A stretch of 52,185 nucleotides of DNA, taken from assembly GCA_902799075.1 (NCBI GenBank), contig CADBYZ010000002.1, positions 1 to 52,185 of the forward strand, given 5' to 3'. Below are positions 6,260-14,372 of the stretch, one piece after another; position 1 is the first letter of the stretch, and each line of letters opens with the position of its first letter. Source of the DNA: Oscillospiraceae bacterium. GTDB lineage: Bacteria; Bacillota; Clostridia; Oscillospirales; Oscillospiraceae. A program made the position numbers and the translations under genes. The notes beneath the pieces are model-generated. The model was not told the DNA's origin. It saw only the letters and a program-made list of their open reading frames with translations, and made no database searches.

Positions 6260-8755
6260 ATGGAAATATGCAGAAAAATCACGGGCATTGAGAACAAGAA
6301 CGCTTACACCCTTATTCATACCAACAGCTGCGATATCAAAATCGTATTCGTGACCGACGAGATCGTGCGTGTGCGCGCCTCCTTCGACAAGGAGCTGGCG
6401 GAGGAATCCTACATTCTCATGACCACCGCGTGGGAAGACCGCCTCGATCCCCTCTTTGAAGGCCAGCGCACCCGCCTTGCCCCCGTGGAGCCGAAGCTCA
6501 CCGAGGGCGAGAAGACCCTCGTCTTCGAGTCTGCCGCCCTGCGCCTGGAGCTGGACAAAGACCCCATCTGCATCCGTCTCTATGACGCTGATGGCACTGA
6601 ACTCTATTCCACGCTTGCAGGCAGCCCCTTCACTCTCGATACCAACAAGCGCGTCACCGCCTATTCGCGCATGCAGGAGGACGACTGCTTCTACGGCTTC
6701 GGTGAGAAGGCCGGAGCTCTCAACAAGAATAAGGCCTTCCTGCGCGAGCGCGCCACCGACGCCATGGGCTACGACGCAGAGCTCATGGACACCCTCTATA
6801 AGCACATCCCCTTCTACATCCGTCTCAATCGCGAGACGAAGAAGGCTGTGGGCCTGTTCTACCATAATTTCTATGAATCCGTGTTCAACATGGGCAAGGA
6901 AAAGTCCAACTACTGGCCCCGCTATACCTACTGGCAGGCAGACGGCGGCGACATCGACCTGTTCCTGCTGGGCGGCAATACCCTGAAAAAGATCGTCGAC
7001 AACTACACCCTGCTCACGGGCCGCCCCGCCCTGCTGCCGAAGCGCGCGCTGGGCTACCAGGGCTCGAGCATGTACTACCCCGAGCTTGAGAAGGACAGCG
7101 ACGACGCGGTCCTGGACTTCATCAACACCATAAAGGAGGAGGGCTTCCCCATCGACGGCTTCCACCTCTCCTCCGGCTACACCAGCGTAAACGGCAAGCG
7201 CTGCGTCTTCACCTGGAATACCGAGCGCTTCAAGGACCCCAGAGCCTACTTTGCCGCCATGAACGAAAAAGGCGCGCAGAACGTGCCGAACGTCAAGCCC
7301 GGCATTCTCCTCTGCCATCCCTGGTTCGACGAATTCAACAAGAAGGACGTTTTTGTCAAGGACAGCGAAAACCCCGACACCTACGCGGTCGGCTCCTGGT
7401 GGGGCGGCGACGGGGCCTTCTGGGACTATACCAAGCCCGAGGCGCGCCGTGCGTGGAAGGACTACCTCATTGAAAACGTCATCGACGTGGGCACAGACTC
7501 CGTCTGGGACGACAACTGCGAATACGACAGCCTGCTGGACAAGGACGCAAAATGTGATTTTGACGGCAAGGGCGGCACCATCGGGCAGTTAAAGCCCCTG
7601 ATGTGCACCATCATGTGCCGTCTCGGCAACGAAGCTGTCGAGGAGCATAACCCCGATGCGCGCCCCTACGTGGTCTGCCGCAGCGGCAGCTCCGGCATTC
7701 AGAAGTATGCCCAGACCTGGTGCGGCGACAACTTCACGAGCTGGAAGAGCCTGCAGTACAACATCCCCATCATTACCGGCATGGGTCTCTCCGGCCAGCC
7801 CAACGAGGGCGCGGACATCGGCGGCTTTGCCGGCCCCGCGCCGAGCGAGGAGCTGTTTGTCCGCTGGGTGCAGAACGGCATTTTCCAGCCCCGCTTCTCC
7901 ATCCACTCCGCCTCCAACGACAACACCGTCACCGAGCCCTGGATGTTCCGCGACTCCGCGCCCATCATCCGCGACGCGATCCTCCTGCGCTACCGCATGA
8001 CGCCCTACCTCTACTCGGCCGAGTATGAGGCCAGCCGGACCGGCGCCCCCATCATGCGCGCGCTGGTGTATGAGTTCCAGAACGACGAGCAGGTCTACGA
8101 CGAGAGCTTTGAGTTCCTCTATGGCCGCGACATCCTGGTGGCAAACGTCATTGAGGAAGGCGCAAAGACGAAAAAGGTCTACCTGCCCGCCGGGTGCAAG
8201 TGGTACGACTGGAACGACAAGTTTAAATGCTATGAGGGCGGACAGACCATCGAGCTGCCCGTTGACCTCACGACCATCCCGCTCTTCATCCGCGAGGGAG
8301 CCATCATCCCCATGGCGGACAACCAGCTCATGAGCATGGAGCGCGACCACACCACCGATCTGCACCTGATCCTCGCCCCCGGCAGGGAGAGCAGCTACAC
8401 ACTGTACGATGATGACGGCGTGTCCAACGGCTTCCGCAAGGGCGTCTACCGCAAGACCGGGATCAGCATGACCGGCGAGAGCGTTGTGAAGGTCGCCTTC
8501 AAATCCGAGGGCAGCTACACCGACTTTGTGGAGACCGTCACGGTGGAGATGATCCGTAAGGACCGCAGCCCCTTCTGGGTGGCACTGGGTGATTGGAAGC
8601 TTCCGCACTACCTCAACCGCCGCAAGTTCGACGAGGCCAAAGAGGGCTGGTACTACAGCCAGTCCAAACGCGCCGTGCTGGTAAAATACACGAACCCGAA
8701 GCAGGATACCGTGCTCACCGTGAGCTTTGAGGACTTCGACCTGATCGGCATGTAA
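6260..8755 (+). CDS. Glycoside hydrolase family 31 (alpha-glucosidase type), copy 1
   Basis: An 831-residue GH31 enzyme without a signal peptide, so cytoplasmic. An N-terminal beta-sandwich (about 1-230, with 'FYGFGEKAG') precedes the catalytic (beta/alpha)8 barrel and C-terminal beta domains. The retaining nucleophile is the third residue of 'WDDNCE' (Asp418) and the acid/base is the Asp of 'WCGDN' (Asp490). The nucleophile motif resembles the WNDNNE form of bacterial alpha-glucosidases more than the WxDMNE form. AAAGGA stands 9 bases before the ATG. It probably releases glucose or a related alpha-linked sugar from imported oligosaccharides. It shares domain order and catalytic spacing with the gene that follows. 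The exact substrate (glucose, xylose or galactose linkage) cannot be read here. Confidence 0.92.
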   Translation: MEICRKITGIENKNAYTLIHTNSCDIKIVFVTDEIVRVRASFDKELAEESYILMTTAWEDRLDPLFEGQRTRLAPVEPKLTEGEKTLVFESAALRLELDKDPICIRLYDADGTELYSTLAGSPFTLDTNKRVTAYSRMQEDDCFYGFGEKAGALNKNKAFLRERATDAMGYDAELMDTLYKHIPFYIRLNRETKKAVGLFYHNFYESVFNMGKEKSNYWPRYTYWQADGGDIDLFLLGGNTLKKIVDNYTLLTGRPALLPKRALGYQGSSMYYPELEKDSDDAVLDFINTIKEEGFPIDGFHLSSGYTSVNGKRCVFTWNTERFKDPRAYFAAMNEKGAQNVPNVKPGILLCHPWFDEFNKKDVFVKDSENPDTYAVGSWWGGDGAFWDYTKPEARRAWKDYLIENVIDVGTDSVWDDNCEYDSLLDKDAKCDFDGKGGTIGQLKPLMCTIMCRLGNEAVEEHNPDARPYVVCRSGSSGIQKYAQTWCGDNFTSWKSLQYNIPIITGMGLSGQPNEGADIGGFAGPAPSEELFVRWVQNGIFQPRFSIHSASNDNTVTEPWMFRDSAPIIRDAILLRYRMTPYLYSAEYEASRTGAPIMRALVYEFQNDEQVYDESFEFLYGRDILVANVIEEGAKTKKVYLPAGCKWYDWNDKFKCYEGGQTIELPVDLTTIPLFIREGAIIPMADNQLMSMERDHTTDLHLILAPGRESSYTLYDDDGVSNGFRKGVYRKTGISMTGESVVKVAFKSEGSYTDFVETVTVEMIRKDRSPFWVALGDWKLPHYLNRRKFDEAKEGWYYSQSKRAVLVKYTNPKQDTVLTVSFEDFDLIGM

Positions 8756-8760
8756 TAAAA

Positions 8761-8869
8761 AGTGAAAAGTTAAGAGTGAAAAGTGGAGTTATGGTGTCCG
8801 CTTCGCGGACAAATCAGAATTGTCGCGCAGCGACTCCTTCACTTCACTTTCCACTTTTCAATTTTCACT
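8761..8869. repeat. MITE-like palindromic repeat between the two GH31 genes
   Basis: The left arm (8761-8788, AGTGAAAAGTTAAGAGTGAA...) and the right arm (8840-8869, ending TTTTCAATTTTCACT) are inverted copies. The centre carries two small hairpins (GTCCGCTTCGCGGAC at 8796-8810; GTCGCGCAGCGAC at 8822-8834). It fills nearly the whole gap between the paralogues, so it lies within their likely common transcript. Confidence 0.7.
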
Positions 8870-8886
8870 CTCGAAAGGATGGTACT

Positions 8887-11397
8887 ATGCTGGTAAACCG
8901 CCTTGTATCTTATGAAAAAACGGAAAACGGCTGGCTGCTGCATGCCGACACGGCGGACGCGCTGCTCGTTTTCCTGACGGACGACATTGTCCGCATCCGC
9001 GTCAATTTCGACCGCAAGTTTGACGAGGCGTCCTATACCCTCGTCACCACCGCCTGGGCCGACCGCCTTGATCCCCTCTTTGCGAGCGAACGACAGCGCA
9101 TCAAAGCGCTGGTCATTCCCTGTGAAGAGGACGAGAAAAAGCTGGTTTTTAAGACCGCGACCATGACGCTCGTCCTGTTAAAGCAGCCCTTCTCCTTCAA
9201 GCTCCTGGACGCCGACGGCAAAACTCTTTACCGCGATCTGCCCGAGCGGGCCTTTGAGAAGGACCATCTGGGCCGCCTCTCCCATTACTCCTGCATGGAC
9301 CGGGAGAAGGACCATTTCTACGGCTTCGGCGAAAAGACCGGGCACCTGGACAAGAAATTCCGACGCCTGCGCATGAGCCCCAAGGACGCCATCGGCCACG
9401 ATCCCGAGACCGGCGACCCCATGTACAAGCACATCCCGTTTTATATCCGCGTAAACGAGGACAAGCGCCGGGCTCTGGGCCTGTTCTACCATAACTCCTA
9501 TGACTGCGTGTTCGATCTGGGTCAGGAGATCTCCGGCTACTGGGAGCGCTACTGTTATTACCAGACCGACGGCGGCGACATCGACCTCTTCCTCATCAAC
9601 GGCCCCGACATGAAGGACGTGGTCTCCCGCTACACCTGGCTCACGGGCCGGACCATCCTGCCCACGAAGCAGTCTCTCGGCTACTGCATGTCCACCATGT
9701 ACTACGCGGAGCTTGAAAAGGACTGCGACCAGGAGATCTACAAGGTGGTGGACAAGCATCTGCAGGAGAAGATCTGGATCGACAACTTCTGGCTCGCCTC
9801 CGGCTACTCCTCCGGCGAGGAAGATAACCTGCGCTACACCTTTAACTGGAACCGCCGCCGCTTCCCCGATCCCGAGGGCTTCTTCGAGAAGATGAACGCC
9901 ATGGGCATCAATGTCATCTGCAACCTGAAACCCGGTGTTCTGAAGAACCACCCCTACGCCCATTACTACGAGGAGCGCGATGCCTTCATCAAATCCGCCG
10001 ACGGAACTTCGGACGCCACCGGGCGCTGGTGGGGCGGCGAAGGCAGATTCATCGACTTCACCGGTCCGAAAGGGCGTGAAGCCTGGAAGCACCTTCTGGA
10101 GGAAAACATTCTCAAGAAGGGCACCAAGACCGTCTGGAACGACAACTGCGAAATAGACGGCATCGAGGACCGCCTCTCCCAGTGCGACTATGAGGGTGCG
10201 AAGGGCACCATGGAGGATTTGAAGATCATCCACTCCAACATGATGGCCTATACCGCCGTGCAGGCGATCGCCGACGTGTACCCCAACGAGCGCCCCTACG
10301 TCATCAACCGCGCGGGCTTTGCGGGTATCCAGCGCTATGCCCAGGTCTGGGGCGGCGACAACCTGACCGACTGGCGCACGGTGAAGTTCAATCTTGCCAC
10401 CATCATGGGCATGGGCCTTTCGGGCTGCGCCAACATGGGCTGCGACATCGGCGGCTTCGCGGGCGGCGCGCCCGAGTGCGAGCTGCTGCTCAGATGGATC
10501 CAGAGCGGCGTGTTCCAGCCGCGCTTCACCATCAACTCCGCAAACTCCGACAACACCGTCACCCAGCCCTGGATGTACGCGGAGAACCTGCCGTACGTGC
10601 GTGAAGCCTACGCCCTGCGCTACCGCATGCTCCCCTACCTATACTCCCTCATGCGCGAGGCGAGTGTGGACGGCCTGCCCGTCATGCGCCCGCTGTTCCT
10701 GGAGTTTCCCGACGATCCCGCCTGCTACACCGACGAGAGCCTCACCTTTATGTACGGTCCCGCGGTGCTGGTGGCAAACGTGGTCGAAAAGGGCGCGAAG
10801 ACAAGAAAGCTCTATCTCCCGAAGGGCTGCACATGGTACGACATGAACGATCAGCTCAAAGCATATGAGGGTGGGCAGAACATCGAGATCCCCGTCGATT
10901 TGGGGAGCATCCCCATGTTCCTCAGAGGCAGCGCGATCTTTTGCACCAGCGAGGATGTCAAGCGCATCCTGGCCGACAAGGTAAAGACGCTCGACCTGCT
11001 GATCGCCGCAGAAAGTGACGTGAGCTTCACCTATTACGATGACGACGGCCACACCGAGGACTATAGGCGCGGGCACTATAGCGAGACAAAAATAAGCGTC
11101 AAGGCGGGCGACCGCACGCGCATCCGCTTTGAAAAATCCGGCGACTATGCAGACAGCGTGGAGCGTCTGACCATCAGGCTTGTCAGCAAGAAAAAGGGTG
11201 CCTTCTGGGTCACGGTGGACGGGGAGCAGATCCCCCGCTATCTGGTGCGCGACGTGTGGGAGACAAGCGAGTCCGGCTGGTACTACGAGCTCAGTGACCG
11301 CAGCATCCTGGTCAAGACCCCGAAGCCCAAGAAGGACAGCTTTGAGATCGTGATCTCCACCGAAAAATTCGACCTCATCGGCATGGTCGACGAGTAA
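8887..11397 (+). CDS. Glycoside hydrolase family 31 (alpha-glucosidase type), copy 2
   Basis: An 836-residue cytoplasmic paralogue of the preceding enzyme with the same domain order. The nucleophile is Asp419 in 'WNDNCE' and the acid/base is Asp491 in 'WGGDN', so both catalytic residues are intact and their spacing is the same as in copy 1. The start is ATG 8887, with GAAAGGA 7 bases upstream. An open frame extends back to 8776, but that part is translated repeat DNA. The two copies differ at many positions, including the residues around the nucleophile, which suggests different linkage or chain-length preferences rather than a recent duplication. A terminator follows. Confidence 0.92.
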   Translation: MLVNRLVSYEKTENGWLLHADTADALLVFLTDDIVRIRVNFDRKFDEASYTLVTTAWADRLDPLFASERQRIKALVIPCEEDEKKLVFKTATMTLVLLKQPFSFKLLDADGKTLYRDLPERAFEKDHLGRLSHYSCMDREKDHFYGFGEKTGHLDKKFRRLRMSPKDAIGHDPETGDPMYKHIPFYIRVNEDKRRALGLFYHNSYDCVFDLGQEISGYWERYCYYQTDGGDIDLFLINGPDMKDVVSRYTWLTGRTILPTKQSLGYCMSTMYYAELEKDCDQEIYKVVDKHLQEKIWIDNFWLASGYSSGEEDNLRYTFNWNRRRFPDPEGFFEKMNAMGINVICNLKPGVLKNHPYAHYYEERDAFIKSADGTSDATGRWWGGEGRFIDFTGPKGREAWKHLLEENILKKGTKTVWNDNCEIDGIEDRLSQCDYEGAKGTMEDLKIIHSNMMAYTAVQAIADVYPNERPYVINRAGFAGIQRYAQVWGGDNLTDWRTVKFNLATIMGMGLSGCANMGCDIGGFAGGAPECELLLRWIQSGVFQPRFTINSANSDNTVTQPWMYAENLPYVREAYALRYRMLPYLYSLMREASVDGLPVMRPLFLEFPDDPACYTDESLTFMYGPAVLVANVVEKGAKTRKLYLPKGCTWYDMNDQLKAYEGGQNIEIPVDLGSIPMFLRGSAIFCTSEDVKRILADKVKTLDLLIAAESDVSFTYYDDDGHTEDYRRGHYSETKISVKAGDRTRIRFEKSGDYADSVERLTIRLVSKKKGAFWVTVDGEQIPRYLVRDVWETSESGWYYELSDRSILVKTPKPKKDSFEIVISTEKFDLIGMVDE

Positions 11398-11431
11398 TCA
11401 CCGGCGAGCGAATAAAACAGACAGACACGGG

Positions 11432-11463
11432 AAGCCCTGTGAACGAATCCGCAGGGCTTTTTT
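11432..11463 (+). terminator. Terminator after the GH31 pair
   Basis: An 8-bp stem (11432-11439, AAGCCCTG, with 11452-11459), a 12-base loop, then TTTTT. Confidence 0.85.
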
Positions 11464-11520
11464 GTGTTTCAGCTTTCCGCACGGTCCAGCACCGTGGGTA
11501 CGAAAAAGGAAATAGAAACA

Positions 11521-11549
11521 TTGAAGATTACGCGGATTGCAGCTATAAT
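11521..11549 (+). promoter_or_regulatory. Promoter of the YdcF-family gene
   Basis: TTGAAG (11521-11526), a 17-base spacer, then a perfect TATAAT (11544-11549), about 45 bases upstream of the start codon. Confidence 0.75.
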
Positions 11550-11593
11550 ACTCACAAAGCTGCCACGCCGGCAGGGAAGGGATGATTGGGACT

Positions 11594-12484
11594 GTGAAAA
11601 AGTATCTTGCGTTGATCCTCGTATTTCTAATGGCTTTCGGCGCGTTTCCTGTGAAGGCGTCAGCCGACGCCGCTGTCCACGGCAAGGTCGCTGAAGCGGA
11701 AGCGGAGCTGATCAAAGACATCATCCTGTACTACGGATGTCACGGCGAAGCGGCAGCGGAAGAGATCCAAGATCTTCTTGTGGCCCTGAAAGAAAAGGAC
11801 GCGGAGCAGGGCAAGCTCTGGGAAGACATCATGGATTACTGGAGGTATGTCAATACCGGCCTCGCGATCAACATGAAGAAGCTGCCCGAAGATCTTCCGA
11901 AGGACGACAGCCTTGCCATCGTGATTCTGGGCGCGGCGCTCAATGCAGACGGCAGCATGCGCGATGAGCTGATCGGGCGGCTGCAGGCCGGCCTTGCCTG
12001 TGCCGAGCAATATCCGAACGCCTGTGTTGTCTGTACCGGAGGCGGGACGGCAAAGGAGAACAGGGATGTTACGGAAGCGGGGCAGATGGGGGCCTGGCTG
12101 CTGGAGCACGGTCTGGAAAAAGACAGACTGATTTTGGAGGATCAGTCCCTGTCCACGATCGAAAACGCGCAGTACACGCTGGACATCCTCCGCAGGGAAT
12201 ATCCGCAGGCCGCCTCTCTTGCAATCGTCAGCAGCGATTACCACGTTGCAAGAGGCGCGCTGCTGTTTGAGACCGCTTCGCTCATGGCAAAGTACGAAAT
12301 ACGGGTCGTTTCAAACTGCGCTTCTCCCGCTCCGGATAAGGCGTATACGGACGACTATCTCCGCGGATGGCAGATGTATAATCTGCTGCAGTTGATCGGG
12401 GAAAAGGATCTGGCATGGCAGTACATACATGATCCCGAACATTTTCCGAGACCGGAACTGTATGAGCAGGCTGAAGCCGCATAA
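11594..12484 (+). CDS. YdcF/SanA-like DUF218 protein with signal peptide
   Basis: A protein of about 296 residues with a signal peptide (cleavage near 'VKASA') and a DUF218 domain from about residue 95 onward. The family motifs are 'IVILGAALNADGS', 'LIGRLQAGLA', 'CTGGGTAKEN...EAGQMGAWLLEHG', 'LEDQSLSTIENA' and 'VSSDYHVARG'. Members act at the envelope, but their reaction is not settled. The about 65 residues between the signal peptide and the DUF218 core are an extra helical segment. The GTG at 11594 gives the best signal peptide and suits the AGGGAAGGGA before it; an ATG at 11582 overlaps that site. It is monocistronic, with its own promoter and terminator. Confidence 0.85.
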   Translation: MKKYLALILVFLMAFGAFPVKASADAAVHGKVAEAEAELIKDIILYYGCHGEAAAEEIQDLLVALKEKDAEQGKLWEDIMDYWRYVNTGLAINMKKLPEDLPKDDSLAIVILGAALNADGSMRDELIGRLQAGLACAEQYPNACVVCTGGGTAKENRDVTEAGQMGAWLLEHGLEKDRLILEDQSLSTIENAQYTLDILRREYPQAASLAIVSSDYHVARGALLFETASLMAKYEIRVVSNCASPAPDKAYTDDYLRGWQMYNLLQLIGEKDLAWQYIHDPEHFPRPELYEQAEAA

Positions 12485-12520
12485 GAAAGCGCCCGCACTC
12501 CGGCGGCGGTATATAAGAAT

Positions 12521-12567
12521 CCAGTCCGTTTCTGTTGTTCATTCATGCAGAAACGGGCTGGATTTTT
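12521..12567 (+). terminator. Terminator after the YdcF-family gene
   Basis: A 14-bp stem (12521-12534, CCAGTCCGTTTCTG, with 12548-12561 and one G-U pair), a 13-base loop, then ATTTTTT. Confidence 0.85.
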
Positions 12568-12649
12568 TACATTGCTATATTGGTATCAGGTGCGGGTCTG
12601 TGTCAGATTCATGCCCAACCGTATAATTCAACAGAGACGCTTACATACA

Positions 12650-12781
12650 ATGAACGTTACTGACATCCGGCGTATCATCAGGGAAAACCGGCCGGCAAAG
12701 CTTCGGATCACGCCCAATGTATATCACCTCGCCGACGGCCTTCGTGCCGGCGTTGGGCTCATCACACCCGCTTTACTTTAG
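12650..12781 (+). CDS. Doubtful 43-residue open frame
   Basis: An ATG at 12650 opens a 43-residue frame whose composition (mixed charged and hydrophobic residues, ending 'VGLITPALL') looks protein-like, and a perfect TATAAT lies at 12622-12627. It has no clear -35 box or ribosome binding site, and its stop overlaps the end of the convergent VWA-FHA gene. It could be a small peptide gene, a decayed gene tail or chance. It lies in the otherwise empty 293-base gap 12485-12777. Confidence 0.22.
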   Translation: MNVTDIRRIIRENRPAKLRITPNVYHLADGLRAGVGLITPALL

Positions 12782-14358
12782 CTGTTGGAACGCCAGGTTA
12801 CAAAGAAGTCCGATTCACCCGCATGAATCACATCGTTCTGGTTAAGCGCGACTGCGCGGTCGATTTTGTTGCCGTTTACATATGTACCGTTCTTGGAGTT
12901 GATATCCTGAACATAGAGGATCCCGTTCTGCCAGATAAACTCCATATGTCTGCGGGAAATAGCCGGGTCGCCCGAAAGCTTCAGCGTGGATTCCAGGCCC
13001 GCCCTGAGGGTGGAGTCCGTGATTTCCCCGGTATAGCGTTCTCCGGTATCTTTTTTGGTCAGCTCAATCGTAACCTTGCTGCGCACCGGCATGGTCCCGC
13101 CTTCGTATTCGTCGACAACAGGTCTGGTTCTCGAGCTGCTGTAGTCATCAATTTCATCTGCCTTGGAACGCTTTTTCTTTATCAGCACGATCAGCAGGAC
13201 GATGAGCAGGATGAAGAGTACCCCGCCCAGAGCTGCGGCGATCATATTCTGCTTGACCCAGTCCATGACCTTTTTAATGCCGCCCTGAGGAGCAATTGGC
13301 TCACCGCACCACACACAGTGTCCGGTGCCGTCATCCTTGTGGGCAGCAAGCTCGCCGTTGGGGTTTTCCTCGCCGCAGATCGTGCAGGTTTCCGCGCTCT
13401 GGCAGGTCGCATTGTCGCCCCAGCTGTGCTCATGCTGTTCAGGAGGAGGAGCCGCTTCCGATACCGCAACTTCGACCTGTGCAAGGCTTGCGTCGAGGGT
13501 GTTGAACGAAACATGCAGCGTTCCTGTCGTCGCAGCTGTCAGCTCGGAAAGGTCAACCGACAAAACTGCGCATCTATTCTCATTATCCAGAATGGTTACG
13601 GCGGCATCTGCTCCGGCGCTTTTCGGGAAGGAATCCAGCGCGAAGGCCAGGCCGCTCGGCATGGCGTCAGAAAGAGCGCGCGTCTCATTAAAGGCGCTGA
13701 TGTAATTGGAAATTCCCCTTGTAATACCAACAGTATAGAAGGTGACGGAAGAATCCATCGCCTGCCGCTGCAGCTCTCTGAAACTGCAGGTGCTGTTCGT
13801 GTCAACGCAGCCGGAAACAAGCAGAAGGCACTTGCGAGGGTTGAGCGAGGGATTCGACTTAAACGCGGAGAATGCGGTGTTGATTGCGTCGTACAGGCGC
13901 ACATACCCGCCGTCAAAGGACTGCGCCGCCGCGGCGCTGACAAAAGCACGAATCGTCGGCATGTCGCTCACAAAAGAGGTCATCTCTCTGGTGGAGGCGT
14001 CAAGGACAGCCAGATTATCTTTCGGCCCAAGATGATTGACGAGGCTCTCAACCAGAGAAGTGGCCGTATCTGTGATGCTGCTGTTCGGAGACGGCTCCAG
14101 AACGACGATCCAGGATGTGCCGTAATCCGCATTCGAGAGCGCGCTTATTGTGTTGACCGGCAGCTTCGTGTCGTCGAGTCTGACCGAAAAGCTCTCGGGC
14201 GTGAGGATCGTGCTGCCTTTGGCGTAGAGAAGAATATCCAGACTGGCGTCGTTCTGCTGGTATCCAAGAATCTGGAGCGCAGAATCTCCGGCTGCGTATG
14301 CTGCCGTGCCTAACCCCAGCAGTAAAACACACAGCAGAAGCGAAATAAAACGTTTCAT
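12778..14358 (-). CDS. Membrane protein with extracytoplasmic VWA-like domain and cytoplasmic FHA domain
   Basis: A 526-residue type-I membrane protein. In order: a signal peptide (1-22), a VWA-like domain (about 50-290), a cysteine-rich stretch (about 315-360, one CxxC pair after 'ATCQSAETC' and a second in 'CVWCGEP'), a membrane helix (about 372-395), a basic stop-transfer segment (KKKRSK), and a C-terminal FHA domain (about 427-526) with 'ISRRHMEF' and 'NSKNGTYVNG'. The MIDAS motif, normally DxSxS, reads 'LEPSPNSS', so metal binding may be lost. The FHA residues that contact phosphothreonine are intact. It is the last gene of the kinase operon, 14 bases after the kinase, which is the likely source of its phospho-ligand. 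No clear terminator is visible downstream. Confidence 0.85.
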   Translation of the reverse strand: MKRFISLLLCVLLLGLGTAAYAAGDSALQILGYQQNDASLDILLYAKGSTILTPESFSVRLDDTKLPVNTISALSNADYGTSWIVVLEPSPNSSITDTATSLVESLVNHLGPKDNLAVLDASTREMTSFVSDMPTIRAFVSAAAAQSFDGGYVRLYDAINTAFSAFKSNPSLNPRKCLLLVSGCVDTNSTCSFRELQRQAMDSSVTFYTVGITRGISNYISAFNETRALSDAMPSGLAFALDSFPKSAGADAAVTILDNENRCAVLSVDLSELTAATTGTLHVSFNTLDASLAQVEVAVSEAAPPPEQHEHSWGDNATCQSAETCTICGEENPNGELAAHKDDGTGHCVWCGEPIAPQGGIKKVMDWVKQNMIAAALGGVLFILLIVLLIVLIKKKRSKADEIDDYSSSRTRPVVDEYEGGTMPVRSKVTIELTKKDTGERYTGEITDSTLRAGLESTLKLSGDPAISRRHMEFIWQNGILYVQDINSKNGTYVNGNKIDRAVALNQNDVIHAGESDFFVTWRSNS

Positions 14359-14372
14359 ATCTCATTCCTTCC

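Noticed and set aside
8776-8886. N-terminal extension of the second GH31 gene
   Set aside because: The added 37 residues are translated from a palindromic repeat, and a good ribosome binding site serves the ATG at 8887.
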